From assembly GCA_024235395.1 (NCBI GenBank), contig JACKMK010000003.1, forward strand, positions 868,001 to 932,000: a DNA stretch of 64,000 bases, in the 5' to 3' direction. The translations under genes and the position numbers were made by a program. The notes below the pieces were generated by a model. The model ran no database searches. It was not told where the DNA came from and saw nothing but the letters and a program-made list of their open reading frames with translations. This document shows, in pieces, positions 8,432 to 17,414 of this stretch (positions are counted from its first letter, which is position 1; each line of letters starts with the position of its first letter). This DNA comes from Chromatiaceae bacterium (GTDB lineage: Bacteria; Pseudomonadota; Gammaproteobacteria; Chromatiales; Chromatiaceae).

Positions 8432-8932
8432 GGGTTCCTCGCGAATGGAATCCAGGTGTCAGCCAAGGATCCCCGTTCGGATATTTGTATGGACTCCCTC
8501 TGTTTGCAAGTCTGCACGGGAATAGCAAAGCCTGGGCCAAGGTGGGCTGACCCCCCGATCTGTCGGAATGGATCGCGGCCTACGAACCTCTCTTCCACCC
8601 GCATCCCGGGAGCCGGGCTGCCATTGCAAGATTCAATTCGTGCGAGCGACGCGGCCATCAGGTCCTCCGGTAACTCGCCGGTTTGTCAGTCATCGCGGCG
8701 TCGATTCTGCAATCTTTAGTGAGCGGAGATCTGAACCGACGGGTCCGGTGCGACCTGTAAGCCGTGTCTGCAGCGCGAGGCGCTGCGGATCGAGGGCGAT
8801 GAGGGGGGCGAACCGCGCCCCGCCCGCCGGGGGTCTGGATTTCTGGCTGTCCGGCCAGGCTGGAGACTGCCTGTTTTGACTGCGTAGAGCGGGAATCGTC
8901 GGTCATACCGGTCGATCTGCAGCAGTGACCAG
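8432..8932. other. Gap with two perfect hairpins upstream of the ligase gene (501 bp)
   Basis: No coding region is convincing here. It lies between the flippase stop and the ligase start, both on the minus strand. Two perfect short hairpins sit close together: CAGCGC-GAG-GCGCTG at 8771-8785 and GGGGCG-AACCG-CGCCCC at 8805-8821. Neither has a T-run on either strand, so they are not simple intrinsic terminators. A structured leader or a factor-dependent end is possible. Confidence 0.4.
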
Positions 8933-10486
8933 CTAGGTCTCTGCGCCTTGCGTGGATTGAGAGGCCCCATTTGCGCGGGATCTGCTGAACAGTACCTCAA
9001 ATGTCGAGGCGAAGGTGTCACGAAACGCGAGCTTCATGACCGCCAGATACAGCGATGCGCCGATCAGGATCTCCAGGACCAACAGTGCCACCGCGTTCAC
9101 ATTCACGACGCTCTTCATCAACAAGACTCCCAAACCCATCGCTGTGGCCGATGCGAACGCCGGGAGTATGCCGCGAATCACAGCCGCCAGATGCAATCCG
9201 ATTTCTTTGCTTGCCATGCGCAAGACGGTGACGGCAACGATGGGTTCCACGATCAGCCAAATCGCGGCGAGCGCGACCAGTCCGTGTTGCTGAGCGATCA
9301 GCACCAGGGGGATCAGGACGACAAGCCTTGTCGCGCTCCCGGCGACCGGGATGTCCGCCCGTCCGAGGCCGCTGACCATGGGTCTGACGAGCTGGGAGAT
9401 CAACCGGAATGGCATCGCGATGCAGATGAGGGCCAATGGCAGGGGCAGACTCGCCCACGCTTCGCCGAAAACCAACGGTACCGTTTCCTCGGCGGTGATG
9501 GCGAGACCGACGACGATGGGCAGAAACAGCACGTAAGTGATGCTGACGATCTTGACGAAGTAGCGTGCCGTCATATCGCGGTCGTCTTGTATGCGCGCGA
9601 ACGTCGGAAACAGAATCGGGCCGATGATCGGCATGGTCTTGGAAATTGGAATCAGCGATATGTGTATGGCAACTGCATACACGCCAAGCAGGTCAGGACC
9701 TATGGTTGGGCCCGCGATGATACTGACGAGCCTGTCGGCGATCAGCGTGAGGATGCTGGCAAGGGTCAATAGCCCTCCGAACTTCAGCATTTCGCCGATG
9801 GGCACGCCGAACTTGGGCCATACCAGCCAGGGGTGCACCACCATCAGGCCCACCGCGGAAAGCACCTTGTTCGTGAGGTAACCGATGACCAGTGCCCATA
9901 CGCCGGTGCCTTGCACTGCGAGTGTTAATGTCACAATCGCGGCAATGACTGCCGCAATCAATTCCACCAGCGCCTTGCTTTTGAACTTGAGTTCCCGGTC
10001 CAGTAGGGCGTTCGGGATCGCCCGGAGGGGCACCAGAAAGAACAAAAACGAAAGCGTGCGTGCGATCGGCTCGAGGCGCGCCTCGTCGAAGTAATCCGCT
10101 ATCAGAGGGGCACCGAAAAAGTAGGTCGTGAACAGCACACCGTTGACGATGATCAGCCAGCCAAAAGCCGCCTGAATGTCCTCATGGCGATCGGCCGGGC
10201 GACGAACCAGCGCCGCATCGATGCCAAGTGTGCAGACCAGCATCATGATCTCGAGCGGGGCCTCGAGCATGGCGTTCAGGCCGTAGTCGTCCGGTGTCAG
10301 GAAACGTACGACAATCAGCGTGCTGAGCCAGGTGAACAGCTGGGCCACCGAGCGCAGCGCGAGCACCCAGCGGACACTCGACAGCATTTGCCTGCCGAAA
10401 TCCTGGGGCACCTGATCTTTCATCTTCCGGTGCCGCTCTGGTGCCTGGGCCAGGGAGCCGGCGGCGCCACTGCGGACCACGGACAT
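8933..10486 (-). CDS. Polysaccharide flippase (Wzx-like, oligosaccharide exporter family)
   Basis: 517 aa with twelve to fourteen predicted membrane helices. The cytoplasmic N-terminus leads into V-L-A-L-R-S-V-A-Q-L and then R-F-L-T-P-D-D-Y-G-L, a motif typical of the PST/MATE-like polysaccharide exporters. F-K-S-K-A-L-V-E and V-S-G-L-G-R-A-D later in the chain also fit. The protein would move undecaprenyl-linked oligosaccharide across the inner membrane for the ligase encoded downstream. Two starts are possible: ATG at 10486, preceded by GAGAG, and ATG at 10423; I keep the first. It lies about 95 bp after the glycosyltransferase gene on the same strand and is probably co-transcribed with it. 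Confidence 0.88.
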   Translation of the reverse strand: MSVVRSGAAGSLAQAPERHRKMKDQVPQDFGRQMLSSVRWVLALRSVAQLFTWLSTLIVVRFLTPDDYGLNAMLEAPLEIMMLVCTLGIDAALVRRPADRHEDIQAAFGWLIIVNGVLFTTYFFGAPLIADYFDEARLEPIARTLSFLFFLVPLRAIPNALLDRELKFKSKALVELIAAVIAAIVTLTLAVQGTGVWALVIGYLTNKVLSAVGLMVVHPWLVWPKFGVPIGEMLKFGGLLTLASILTLIADRLVSIIAGPTIGPDLLGVYAVAIHISLIPISKTMPIIGPILFPTFARIQDDRDMTARYFVKIVSITYVLFLPIVVGLAITAEETVPLVFGEAWASLPLPLALICIAMPFRLISQLVRPMVSGLGRADIPVAGSATRLVVLIPLVLIAQQHGLVALAAIWLIVEPIVAVTVLRMASKEIGLHLAAVIRGILPAFASATAMGLGVLLMKSVVNVNAVALLVLEILIGASLYLAVMKLAFRDTFASTFEVLFSRSRANGASQSTQGAET

Positions 10487-10580
10487 GGTCTCTCAAAACG
10501 CATCATTACCATCACCTTTGACGACAACTGCCTGACGTGGCCTGTGCGGCCAATGGCCTGCATCCGAGGGCTCGTTCGCC

Positions 10581-11513
10581 TCAGCCAGAGGAAAGCTGGC
10601 GGGTTGGCGAGAGTCCGTCATTCAGGGCATCGATGACCTGTTTCGCAGACTTGATGTAGCGGCCTTCTTCAAAACGATGCGTACCGAAGAAATGCACCAA
10701 TGCGGCTGACGATATGTCTTTGCCGGCCTTCCAGAAAGGATAACGGTCGATTGGCAATACCGCGGCGCCCGGATCGTTCGCAACGAGAAAATTCGACGTA
10801 ACCTGCTCGCTGCCCCATTCCGACCATTTGGCCGTGCCGAGCAGTTTACTCATTTCACCCGAAAACTCGTCGATCTTGATTCTGGGCAGGCTGCCTGGGC
10901 GGAAGCCCGTGAAGCCCGCACAGCCGTGTACGTACCGGTCGCCCAGGTGTCGAGGGAGATCCACCATCGCCCGTTCGCTCAGCACCTGGACGTGGGAGCT
11001 CGTCCAGGTGCTCGCAATCCGGCTGGTTTCCTCGGTCGACACAATGGACTCGCCCCCCGGTGTCCCGAGCGTAAAGGATCTACCCGCGTCGATGTGCTCT
11101 ATCACTTCCGTGGGTTCGTTCAGGGTCACTGTGTCGGCGTCCAGTTGTACGACGTAGTCCGACCCGTTGATATCGCTGATGCTGAGGAGTCTCTCCCAGC
11201 AGCCGCCTCGCGGGCAGACGCCGGCATCGACCGATCGGCTGCTGAGAAACCTGATGCGTTCGAAGTGCCGTTGGAGAAGGTCGCGATCGCGGTCCAGCAG
11301 GCCGTCGTCGACGATCACGAACTCGCGGGGTTGGATGAAGCGTGCAAACGACTTCGCGGCAACCAGGTACATCAGCACGTCGGGATGGTGGAGTTGACTC
11401 AAGAAAACAAGGTTTCTGCCACCGTCGCACTTGATTGGCGCGGTGTGGAGAATCGGGCGGGCGTTCAGATCAAACCATTTTTTCGGCAGTCTGATTCTCA
11501 GAGAAGTAAACAT
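10581..11513 (-). CDS. Putative glycosyltransferase with DxD motif
   Basis: About 310 aa. A V-Q-L-D-A-D-T-V segment near residue 130 is a DxD nucleotide-sugar/metal-binding motif as in GT-A-fold enzymes, preceded by F-V-I-V-D-D-G-L, a typical donor-site strand. H-G-C-A-G-F-T-G-F and W-G-S-E-Q-V-T-S-N-F in the C-terminal half resemble segments of stem-type GT-8-like or nucleotide-diphospho-sugar transferases, but I cannot assign a GT family with certainty. No signal or membrane helix is visible. The ATG at 11513 has a GCGAGG site upstream; a longer in-frame extension exists but looks non-coding. It sits upstream of the flippase gene, consistent with building the repeat unit. Confidence 0.65.
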   Translation of the reverse strand: MFTSLRIRLPKKWFDLNARPILHTAPIKCDGGRNLVFLSQLHHPDVLMYLVAAKSFARFIQPREFVIVDDGLLDRDRDLLQRHFERIRFLSSRSVDAGVCPRGGCWERLLSISDINGSDYVVQLDADTVTLNEPTEVIEHIDAGRSFTLGTPGGESIVSTEETSRIASTWTSSHVQVLSERAMVDLPRHLGDRYVHGCAGFTGFRPGSLPRIKIDEFSGEMSKLLGTAKWSEWGSEQVTSNFLVANDPGAAVLPIDRYPFWKAGKDISSAALVHFFGTHRFEEGRYIKSAKQVIDALNDGLSPTRQLSSG

Positions 11514-12002
11514 CGCGGCCTCGCAACGTGGATAACCGGCGCGGCACCCGCCACGCGTCGATGACCACCTGCTCGGAACGGAGTGGCCAGACAAGCAAGC
11601 AGGTTTTCGGCCCAGCGCAAGGATACTTGATCGCAGGCCGGGTTGCCTTGGGTCCGTCCTTGGGGCTTCGAATGCGGGGACGGCGAATCCAATTGGTCAC
11701 CCGTTCCCGCCAGCCGGGTCGGGCGTCACATGGTCGCCGGGTGGCTGTGGCATGGGATCGGCGATTCTGACAGACTGGCGCCACAGGGGCGACTGGCCAC
11801 GCAGTTCGGGCGATCCGACATCACATCGTGGCCTGCGCGGGATTCTCCGCCCGGGCGGAATCGTCGATAATGACGGTTCTGACCTCGGTCCGGGGTGGCA
11901 GCAGAGCCGCGTTCGCAGCGGTAGCAAGATGATTCCGATGCAACTGTCGATTTTGCGTGCGACGCCTTTGCGGACCGTTGAGACCACGCGAGGCTGAGAG
12001 GC
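11514..12002. other. Divergent intergenic region with palindrome (489 bp)
   Basis: No gene is recognisable between the divergently transcribed glycosyltransferase and ATP-grasp fusion genes. A perfect 14-bp palindrome, TCCGCCCGGGCGGA, lies at 11846-11859 and is followed seven bases later by GATAAT (11866-11871), a fair -10 element for transcription toward the fusion gene; no good -35 is seen. The rest shows nothing recognisable. Confidence 0.4.
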
Positions 12003-13739
12003 GTGTCTAAAGATGTCGCTGGGCGTGGTGACGCCGTTCTGGTGTTGGACGGCGATATGGTGCCGGCGCTTACCATCGCTCGTTCGCTCGGCAGGCTGGG
12101 CCTCAGGATTGTGGTGGCCGCCCACGAAGCCAAGCCGCTGGCCGGCTATTCCCGTCACGTCGAACGCACGCTGACCTATCCCGATCCATTGACGGAGGAA
12201 CAGGCGTTCCTGGGTTGGTGCAAGCAGGTCATAGCAGAGCAAGACTACGATCTGATTGTCCCGGTGACCGAGCGCACGGTGGTACCGATGGCGGCACTCG
12301 CCTCGCTACCGGGTGGTGACCGGATCGCGGTGGCGGCCGCGGAGTCGTTGAATATCGCGCTGGATAAGAACAAAACGATTCAGCTGGCGAAGCAGCTCGG
12401 CATACCCACGCCGAAGACCGTCTATGTCGAAGGGCACGAGCAGCTGCGTGCCGGAATCGGTCCGCTGCAGTTTCCGGTTGTCATCAAGCCGTCACACTCG
12501 ATCGGCGAAAACGATTCGCACCGCATGCAGTTGCGGGTCGAATATGCGTTCGACGAGACCGATCTGGAAAACAAGCTGCAGCATTACTTTCGCTACGGGC
12601 CGGTGTTGCTTCAGGAGTATGTCCTTGGCGAAGGGGTCGGCATTGAATTGATCGCAGCTCACGGCAATACCGTGTTCTCGTTCCAGCACCGTCGGTTGCA
12701 CGAGATGCCATTGACAGGTGGTGGCAGCAGCCTGCGCGTCAGCGAGGCCGTGGCCCCGGAACTGCTGCGTGCCTCGAAGAGCCTGATGAAGGCGATGTCA
12801 TGGCACGGTGTGGCGATGGTCGAGTTCAAGTGGAACCCGATCAATCGCCGCTTCGCCCTGATGGAGATCAACGGTCGTTTTTGGGGATCATTGCCGCTGG
12901 CGGTGGCAGCCGGCGCGGATTTTCCGGCGATGCTGTACGAGTTGTACCGCCACGGGCGTGTGGCGCCACGCTTGGAGGCGAAGCCCGGTGTCTACTGCCG
13001 CAAGCTGTCGAGCGACCTGTACTGGCATGAATTGGTGTTTCGGCGCGAGGCACCGGCGCAGCTCGTGCGCTTTCCAACGGGGCGCGAGATGTTCCGTGAC
13101 TGGCTGCGGATTTTTTCCTGGAATCACTACTTTGACGTCCAGCAGTGGCGGGATATCCGGCCAGGCCTAGTCGATCTACAGCGCATCGTATCGCGCCAGT
13201 TCTCCCGGGCAGTCAACCTGGTGAACGATCGTCGCGCCGCTGCCCGCGAGCGGCAGGCCTGGCGCAAAGGGACCGTGGACGAGCTGCTGCGCGACGCCGG
13301 CCAGGTGTTGTTCGTGTGCTACGGCAACATCAATCGAAGCGCTCTGGCCGAGTCATACTTCAGAAAACGGGTGCCGGCGGAGAGGGTCGAGGCCGTTTCC
13401 GCCGGTTTCCATCAAGTCGAGGGCCGTCCTGCCGATCCGGTGATGGTAGATGTGGCGGCGAGCAGGGGGCTCGATTTGGGTGCCTCGCTTTCTCGGACGC
13501 TCAACGACCAGATGGTCCACGGCAGCGACGTGATCTTTGTGATGGAACTGAAACACAAGCAGCAGTTGTGTGAGCGTTACCCGGAGGCGTGCGGCAAGAC
13601 GTTTTTGCTCAACGCCGGGGCGTCGCAACAGGATTCGGCGGTCGAGATCGCCGACCCCTACGGCCAGCCGCGCGAGGTGTACGAAGCATGTGCCGAGTTG
13701 GTCGTGGCCAGTGTCGATCGCCTGGCCGCGTCGCTGTAG
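12003..13739 (+). CDS. ATP-grasp enzyme fused to low-molecular-weight protein tyrosine phosphatase domain
   Basis: 578 aa with two domains. Residues 1 to about 340 form a CarB-like ATP-grasp ligase: V-L-D-G-D-M-V-P-A near the N-terminus, F-P-V-V-I-K-P-S for the ATP-binding lysine, L-L-Q-E-Y-V-L-G-E-G, and M-E-I-N-G-R-F-W-G-S for the metal-binding Glu/Asn. From about residue 433 a complete LMW-PTP domain follows: catalytic loop C-Y-G-N-I-N-R-S (Cys439, Arg445) and the general-acid loop A-D-P-Y-G (Asp551). The usual second Cys of C-x-G-N-x-C-R-S is Asn. The start is GTG at 12003 with GAGAGG upstream. The substrate of the ligase and the phosphoprotein target are unknown; a modifying and/or regulatory enzyme for polysaccharide export is inferred. 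Confidence 0.85.
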   Translation: MSKDVAGRGDAVLVLDGDMVPALTIARSLGRLGLRIVVAAHEAKPLAGYSRHVERTLTYPDPLTEEQAFLGWCKQVIAEQDYDLIVPVTERTVVPMAALASLPGGDRIAVAAAESLNIALDKNKTIQLAKQLGIPTPKTVYVEGHEQLRAGIGPLQFPVVIKPSHSIGENDSHRMQLRVEYAFDETDLENKLQHYFRYGPVLLQEYVLGEGVGIELIAAHGNTVFSFQHRRLHEMPLTGGGSSLRVSEAVAPELLRASKSLMKAMSWHGVAMVEFKWNPINRRFALMEINGRFWGSLPLAVAAGADFPAMLYELYRHGRVAPRLEAKPGVYCRKLSSDLYWHELVFRREAPAQLVRFPTGREMFRDWLRIFSWNHYFDVQQWRDIRPGLVDLQRIVSRQFSRAVNLVNDRRAAARERQAWRKGTVDELLRDAGQVLFVCYGNINRSALAESYFRKRVPAERVEAVSAGFHQVEGRPADPVMVDVAASRGLDLGASLSRTLNDQMVHGSDVIFVMELKHKQQLCERYPEACGKTFLLNAGASQQDSAVEIADPYGQPREVYEACAELVVASVDRLAASL

Positions 13740-13755
13740 GGAGGTTGTCCCCGAA

Positions 13756-14757
13756 ATGCCGATGTTCTCGATCATACTGGCTACCCGCGATCGGCCCGAG
13801 TTGTTCGGTGTCGCGCTCGACTCGGTAGTCGCCCAGACGACGTCTGACGTCGAAGTGATCGTCGTCAATGACGGTTCCGGTGAGACGTACCTGCCGGCGT
13901 ACGAACTTGCACTGGGCCGCGCACGAGCGGTCCTCGGTGACCGTCTCAAGCACCACTACCTGGTACATCGACCAAACGGACATGGCCAGAGTTACTCCCT
14001 GAACTTCGGCGTCGCGCATGCCACCGGAGAATATGTCGGTTTCCTCGACGATGACGACGAGTGGGTGGACGAGGGCCACCTGGCACGCGCCGCCCTGGTC
14101 ATCGCAAAGGCCGGTGAAACCGGTGCAGGTGCCGATCTCTACATGGCCAATCAACACGCCTATCGGGTCGGTGTCAAACTGGACGGACCGGTCTGGCTCG
14201 AAGGCCTGGAGGCCGAACTCCTTGCGCGGGGCAGGCAGCCGGCCGCCGATGGCAGTTTCCAGGTCGGTATCACGGATCTGATGCAGACGAACGGGTTTTG
14301 TCATCTCAATTGCTTCATCGTGCGGCGATCGTTGTACGATCGAATCGGCGGCATGGACGAGGGTATCCGCTGGGAGTGTGATCGCGACGTGTACCTGCGA
14401 CTGATCGACGACAGCGCACTTACGCTGCATCATCCTGCGGTCGTCTCACGACACAATGTCCCCGACCCGGCCAAGGCAACCAGCATGACCACATCGCTCA
14501 ATCAGATTCAGCGACGTTTGTACCAGCTGCGCGTGCTCGATAAGGCGGCGTTGTTCGCGAAAGACCCGCTGATCCGCGCGCATGGCAGGCTGCACAAGGC
14601 ACATGCGCTGAAGAAGATCGCCAGCGATCTGGCGGAGTCCGGCAGCTGGCGAAACGCGCTCTACTATGCGGCCCAGGCGCTGGGTGCGGGGCCGACTCTC
14701 AAATGGTTCGGGTTCACCTCCCTATGCGCCGTGAAGAGTCTGTTTTCAGAAAAATGA
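13756..14757 (+). CDS. Glycosyltransferase family 2 protein
   Basis: 333 aa. The N-terminus F-S-I-I-L-A-T-R-D-R-P begins the GT-A donor fold, followed by V-I-V-V-N-D-G-S and the metal-binding F-L-D-D-D-D-E-W near residue 97. W-E-C-D-R-D-V-Y-L-R-L in the second half is the expected acceptor/catalytic E-D-x-D-like segment. No membrane helices are seen, so it is a cytosolic or peripheral enzyme using a nucleotide sugar. The reading frame is open well upstream, inside the preceding fusion gene, but the ATG at 13756 follows GGGAGG and starts exactly at the conserved strand. It lies 16 bp after the fusion gene on the same strand and is probably in one transcript with it. Confidence 0.85.
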   Translation: MPMFSIILATRDRPELFGVALDSVVAQTTSDVEVIVVNDGSGETYLPAYELALGRARAVLGDRLKHHYLVHRPNGHGQSYSLNFGVAHATGEYVGFLDDDDEWVDEGHLARAALVIAKAGETGAGADLYMANQHAYRVGVKLDGPVWLEGLEAELLARGRQPAADGSFQVGITDLMQTNGFCHLNCFIVRRSLYDRIGGMDEGIRWECDRDVYLRLIDDSALTLHHPAVVSRHNVPDPAKATSMTTSLNQIQRRLYQLRVLDKAALFAKDPLIRAHGRLHKAHALKKIASDLAESGSWRNALYYAAQALGAGPTLKWFGFTSLCAVKSLFSEK

Positions 14758-14841
14758 TCCATCACTTTCCCTCTGCGCGGGCGGGCCGGGTAGCGGTGAA
14801 TCGCTCGCGTCTCATTCCGTTTTCACCCTGCGGTCGGTGAG

Positions 14842-15630
14842 GTGGACGTGTCTGTTCATCGCTTTCTGACGGCGCTTCTGCGTAATCCGAAACACCTGGT
14901 CGGGCATCGCAACATCTTTCTGTTCAGCCATATGCGCGCCTATACCAGTCTGTTCGGGCACATTCTCGGCAGTCACCCGCAGATCGAGGGTTACTATGAG
15001 ATGCAGATCGGCTACTACAGCTGGAAAAGCCTGTGGCGGCAGAAGCTCCTTTACCTCGGTACACACGACGTCAAGCCGGCATCCGGTTTCATGTTCGACA
15101 AGATCCTGCACAACGAACTGACGGTTGCGCCGGAGATACTCTCCAGGGACTCGGTGCGGGCGCTGTTCGCATTGCGCAAACCGGCCAGTACGATCAGCAG
15201 CATCGTTCAGCTGTACAGGAAGGTCGACCCCGAGCACCCCTACACCCATCCTGACCGGGCGCAGGCCTACTATGTGGAACGGTTGTCCGGACTTTGTCGC
15301 TTGGCGGAGCGTCTGGCGGGTAGGTTCTACTATCTCGATGCCGAGGCGCTGGTCGATGAGCCGGAGCAGGTGCTCGGAGATCTGAGTGCCTGGCTACACC
15401 TGGCTTCTCCGTTAACTACCGAGTATCAGCTGTTCGAGAACACCGGCAAGCCGCGCGCCGGAGACAGCTCCGACAAGATCAAATCGGGAAAAATCGCCCA
15501 GGCGACGCGCCCCCCTTCGATCGAGGGCTTCAGTCCGGCACTTCTCGAACAGGCCGAAGCGGTTTACGACGAATGTCGGGCGTGCCTGCTGCGTTTGAGC
15601 GACACCGCGTTTCGTCTCGGTTCCGAATAG
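14842..15630 (+). CDS. Sulfotransferase-like protein
   Basis: 262 aa. N-I-F-L-F-S-H-M-R-A-Y-T-S-L-F near residue 30 is a degenerate phosphosulfate-binding loop with the usual S/T-rich turn. L-F-A-L-R-K-P-A-S-T-I near residue 112 corresponds to the 3'-phosphate-binding R-x-P region, and F-Y-Y-L-D-A-E-A-L-V-D-E-P resembles the E-D-L-v-x-x-P segment of sulfotransferases. The first loop is weaker than in the gene at 2638, so activity is less certain. Start GTG at 14842, closely preceded by GGTGAG; another GTG lies two codons later. It follows the GT2 gene by 84 bp on the same strand and is convergent with hydrolase 1. Modification of the exported polysaccharide is the likely role. Confidence 0.65.
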   Translation: MDVSVHRFLTALLRNPKHLVGHRNIFLFSHMRAYTSLFGHILGSHPQIEGYYEMQIGYYSWKSLWRQKLLYLGTHDVKPASGFMFDKILHNELTVAPEILSRDSVRALFALRKPASTISSIVQLYRKVDPEHPYTHPDRAQAYYVERLSGLCRLAERLAGRFYYLDAEALVDEPEQVLGDLSAWLHLASPLTTEYQLFENTGKPRAGDSSDKIKSGKIAQATRPPSIEGFSPALLEQAEAVYDECRACLLRLSDTAFRLGSE

Positions 15631-15694
15631 GCCTGGGAAACAGGGCAAGCGCGATTCGACGCTGGCGGTGTCGCCACCACCGTCGAGCGTGCGA

Positions 15695-16573
15695 TCACTG
15701 CCGCGTGGCGCCCAATTGTCCAAACCAATCGGCGAGTGCCTTGAACAGCTCTACCCTGGACTGGGTCTCGGAAAATGTATGGTCGGCGTTCGGCAGCACA
15801 TGTCGGGTGACTTTGTCGCTGCGCACCACGGCCTGCCATTCCTTGGAAGCCGCCACACATTCGTCGAATTCCTTGGCTACCAGACTGCGCCCGCCGATCA
15901 GCACAAGGACCCGGCCGTCGAAACGCTTCCATCCCTCCAGCATGCGCTGGGTGAAGGGCCGCGAAGGCGCGAATGGATCGGCATCGCCCGTGTTCCGCTC
16001 ACCAGCTGCGCCGCGCGCCTTGCGCAGATTCTGTGTCAGCCCGGACAGTGATTTTGCGAAGTCGAATTCGAGACGGAGTATCTTGCGCCACAGTTGCTTG
16101 GAAAACAGCCTGCTTCGATAGTAGTGCTTGATCATGACTTTGGCCCGGACCTCTTCGACCTGGGTGTACGGGTTGTTCAGGACCCAGGCCGCAACCGCCG
16201 GATGTCGCCAGCCGCCGATTGCAATCGCCGATGCACCGTCGCAACCACCGTAAAGTACCACCCGTTCTACCTGCGGGGCCCGCTGCAGAAATGCATCGAT
16301 CGCCGCATTGATATCCTCGGATCGGTCCAGGCCGGGGTCCGTGCCGCTCGCGTCGCCCGAGCCACGAAAGTCGAAGCGCATCACGGCGACACCCCTGCTG
16401 GCAAGTTCGCGCCCCAACTGCACCTGTTGTCGGCAGCAGCCGATGCGGTATTGGGGGCCGCCCGCGATGATACAGAGCAGGCCCAGTGGGCCCGGTCTTT
16501 CGGGGAGGTGTACGATGCCGACCAGTGTCTCGCCGGCACAGGGGAAGGTCGTTGCAATCTCGTCAGCGTTCAT
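15695..16573 (-). CDS. Alpha/beta hydrolase, exosortase A system-associated hydrolase 1 type
   Basis: 292 aa with an alpha/beta-hydrolase fold. L-L-C-I-I-A-G-G-P-Q-Y-R-I-G and M-R-F-D-F-R-G-S-G-D-A-S-G mark the N-terminal half. At the nucleophile elbow the usual G-x-S-x-G is replaced by G-G-C-D-G-A-S, placing a Cys (or the following Ser) where the catalytic Ser normally lies. N-N-P-Y-T and V-L-I-G-G-R-S follow. The pattern matches hydrolase 1 of exosortase A loci. It is the last gene of an operon: ATG at 16573 overlaps the end of the hydrolase 2 gene by 11 bp. Function is unproven; a thioesterase or acyl-transfer role with the carrier protein is a reasonable inference. Confidence 0.82.
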   Translation of the reverse strand: MNADEIATTFPCAGETLVGIVHLPERPGPLGLLCIIAGGPQYRIGCCRQQVQLGRELASRGVAVMRFDFRGSGDASGTDPGLDRSEDINAAIDAFLQRAPQVERVVLYGGCDGASAIAIGGWRHPAVAAWVLNNPYTQVEEVRAKVMIKHYYRSRLFSKQLWRKILRLEFDFAKSLSGLTQNLRKARGAAGERNTGDADPFAPSRPFTQRMLEGWKRFDGRVLVLIGGRSLVAKEFDECVAASKEWQAVVRSDKVTRHVLPNADHTFSETQSRVELFKALADWFGQLGATRQ

Positions 16574-17414
16574 CGCCTGCTCTTTCCGAAAACAGCGCCG
16601 AGGTGGCGTGCAGCAAGCCGTCGGCCTTTGCCTGCTTGTGCAGTGTCCATAGTTGGGGGGCCACGACTGCGTGGGCCTGCACTTCGACGCCGCTGGCGGT
16701 CAATTGCTCGAGTGTTTTGCTGGCGCCGCCCGGTAACGGACGCTCGGCGTCCGCCACGCATTCGAGCCAGTCGACGCGCTGTCCCGCGAGGCGCTTCAGA
16801 TCGACCAGTCGCGTGCGATCCAATGCCTCTGTCAGCGCCCCCGGAAGGACATAGCCCGAGACTTCGAGCAGTGCTCCCCCAGCCAGCCGTTCACGCATCT
16901 CTGCGGTCGTTTCAGGCGGTTCGTTGCGGTCGACGAGCGCGGATACGCGCAATCGCAACGTCTGCGTCAGGTAGGTCTTGCCGTCCGCAACCGGTTGCCA
17001 GAACAGCAGCCGTTCGAACATGTCGGGGTGCATCGCGGCGACTTCGGCGGCCAGCAGGCAGCCCAGTCGGATGCCCCACAACGATATCGGACCTTCTGAA
17101 TGATCAGCCAGCCACCGCGCTGCGTTTTCGACATCGCTGCGCCAGATCTCCCAGGTCGCGTCGGGCAGATCGCCGCCGCTGTCTCCGGTACCAAACAGAT
17201 CAAGCAACAGGCAGCCGTAACCCATCCCGGCGAATGCACGTGCCTGTGCGGCCATCAGCGCCCGCGTACGGTTCATCTCCTCGCCAAACGGAGGCACGCA
17301 GAGGATCGCGCCTCTGTCGGGCGCATCCGGCTTGAAATGCAGGGTGAACAGGCGACCTGCGTTTCCTTGCAGAAAGGCCGGATATGGCACCGCGGTCGGA
17401 GTGCCCGCGGTCAT
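16563..17414 (-). CDS. Alpha/beta hydrolase, exosortase A system-associated hydrolase 2 type
   Basis: 283 aa. I-L-C-V-P-P-F-G-E-E-M-N-R-T-R near residue 40 is the distinctive block of the exosortase-associated hydrolase 2 group, followed by L-L-L-D-L-F-G-T-G-D-S-G-G. The expected nucleophile elbow reads W-G-I-R-L-G, with Arg in place of Ser, so classical Ser-hydrolase chemistry is unlikely. The ATG at 17414 overlaps the acyl carrier protein stop (TGATG arrangement), pointing to translational coupling; a TTG one codon earlier is also in frame. It is grouped with acyl-CoA ligase, carrier protein and hydrolase 1. Its biochemical role is not known to me. Confidence 0.83.
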   Translation of the reverse strand: MTAGTPTAVPYPAFLQGNAGRLFTLHFKPDAPDRGAILCVPPFGEEMNRTRALMAAQARAFAGMGYGCLLLDLFGTGDSGGDLPDATWEIWRSDVENAARWLADHSEGPISLWGIRLGCLLAAEVAAMHPDMFERLLFWQPVADGKTYLTQTLRLRVSALVDRNEPPETTAEMRERLAGGALLEVSGYVLPGALTEALDRTRLVDLKRLAGQRVDWLECVADAERPLPGGASKTLEQLTASGVEVQAHAVVAPQLWTLHKQAKADGLLHATSALFSERAGDER

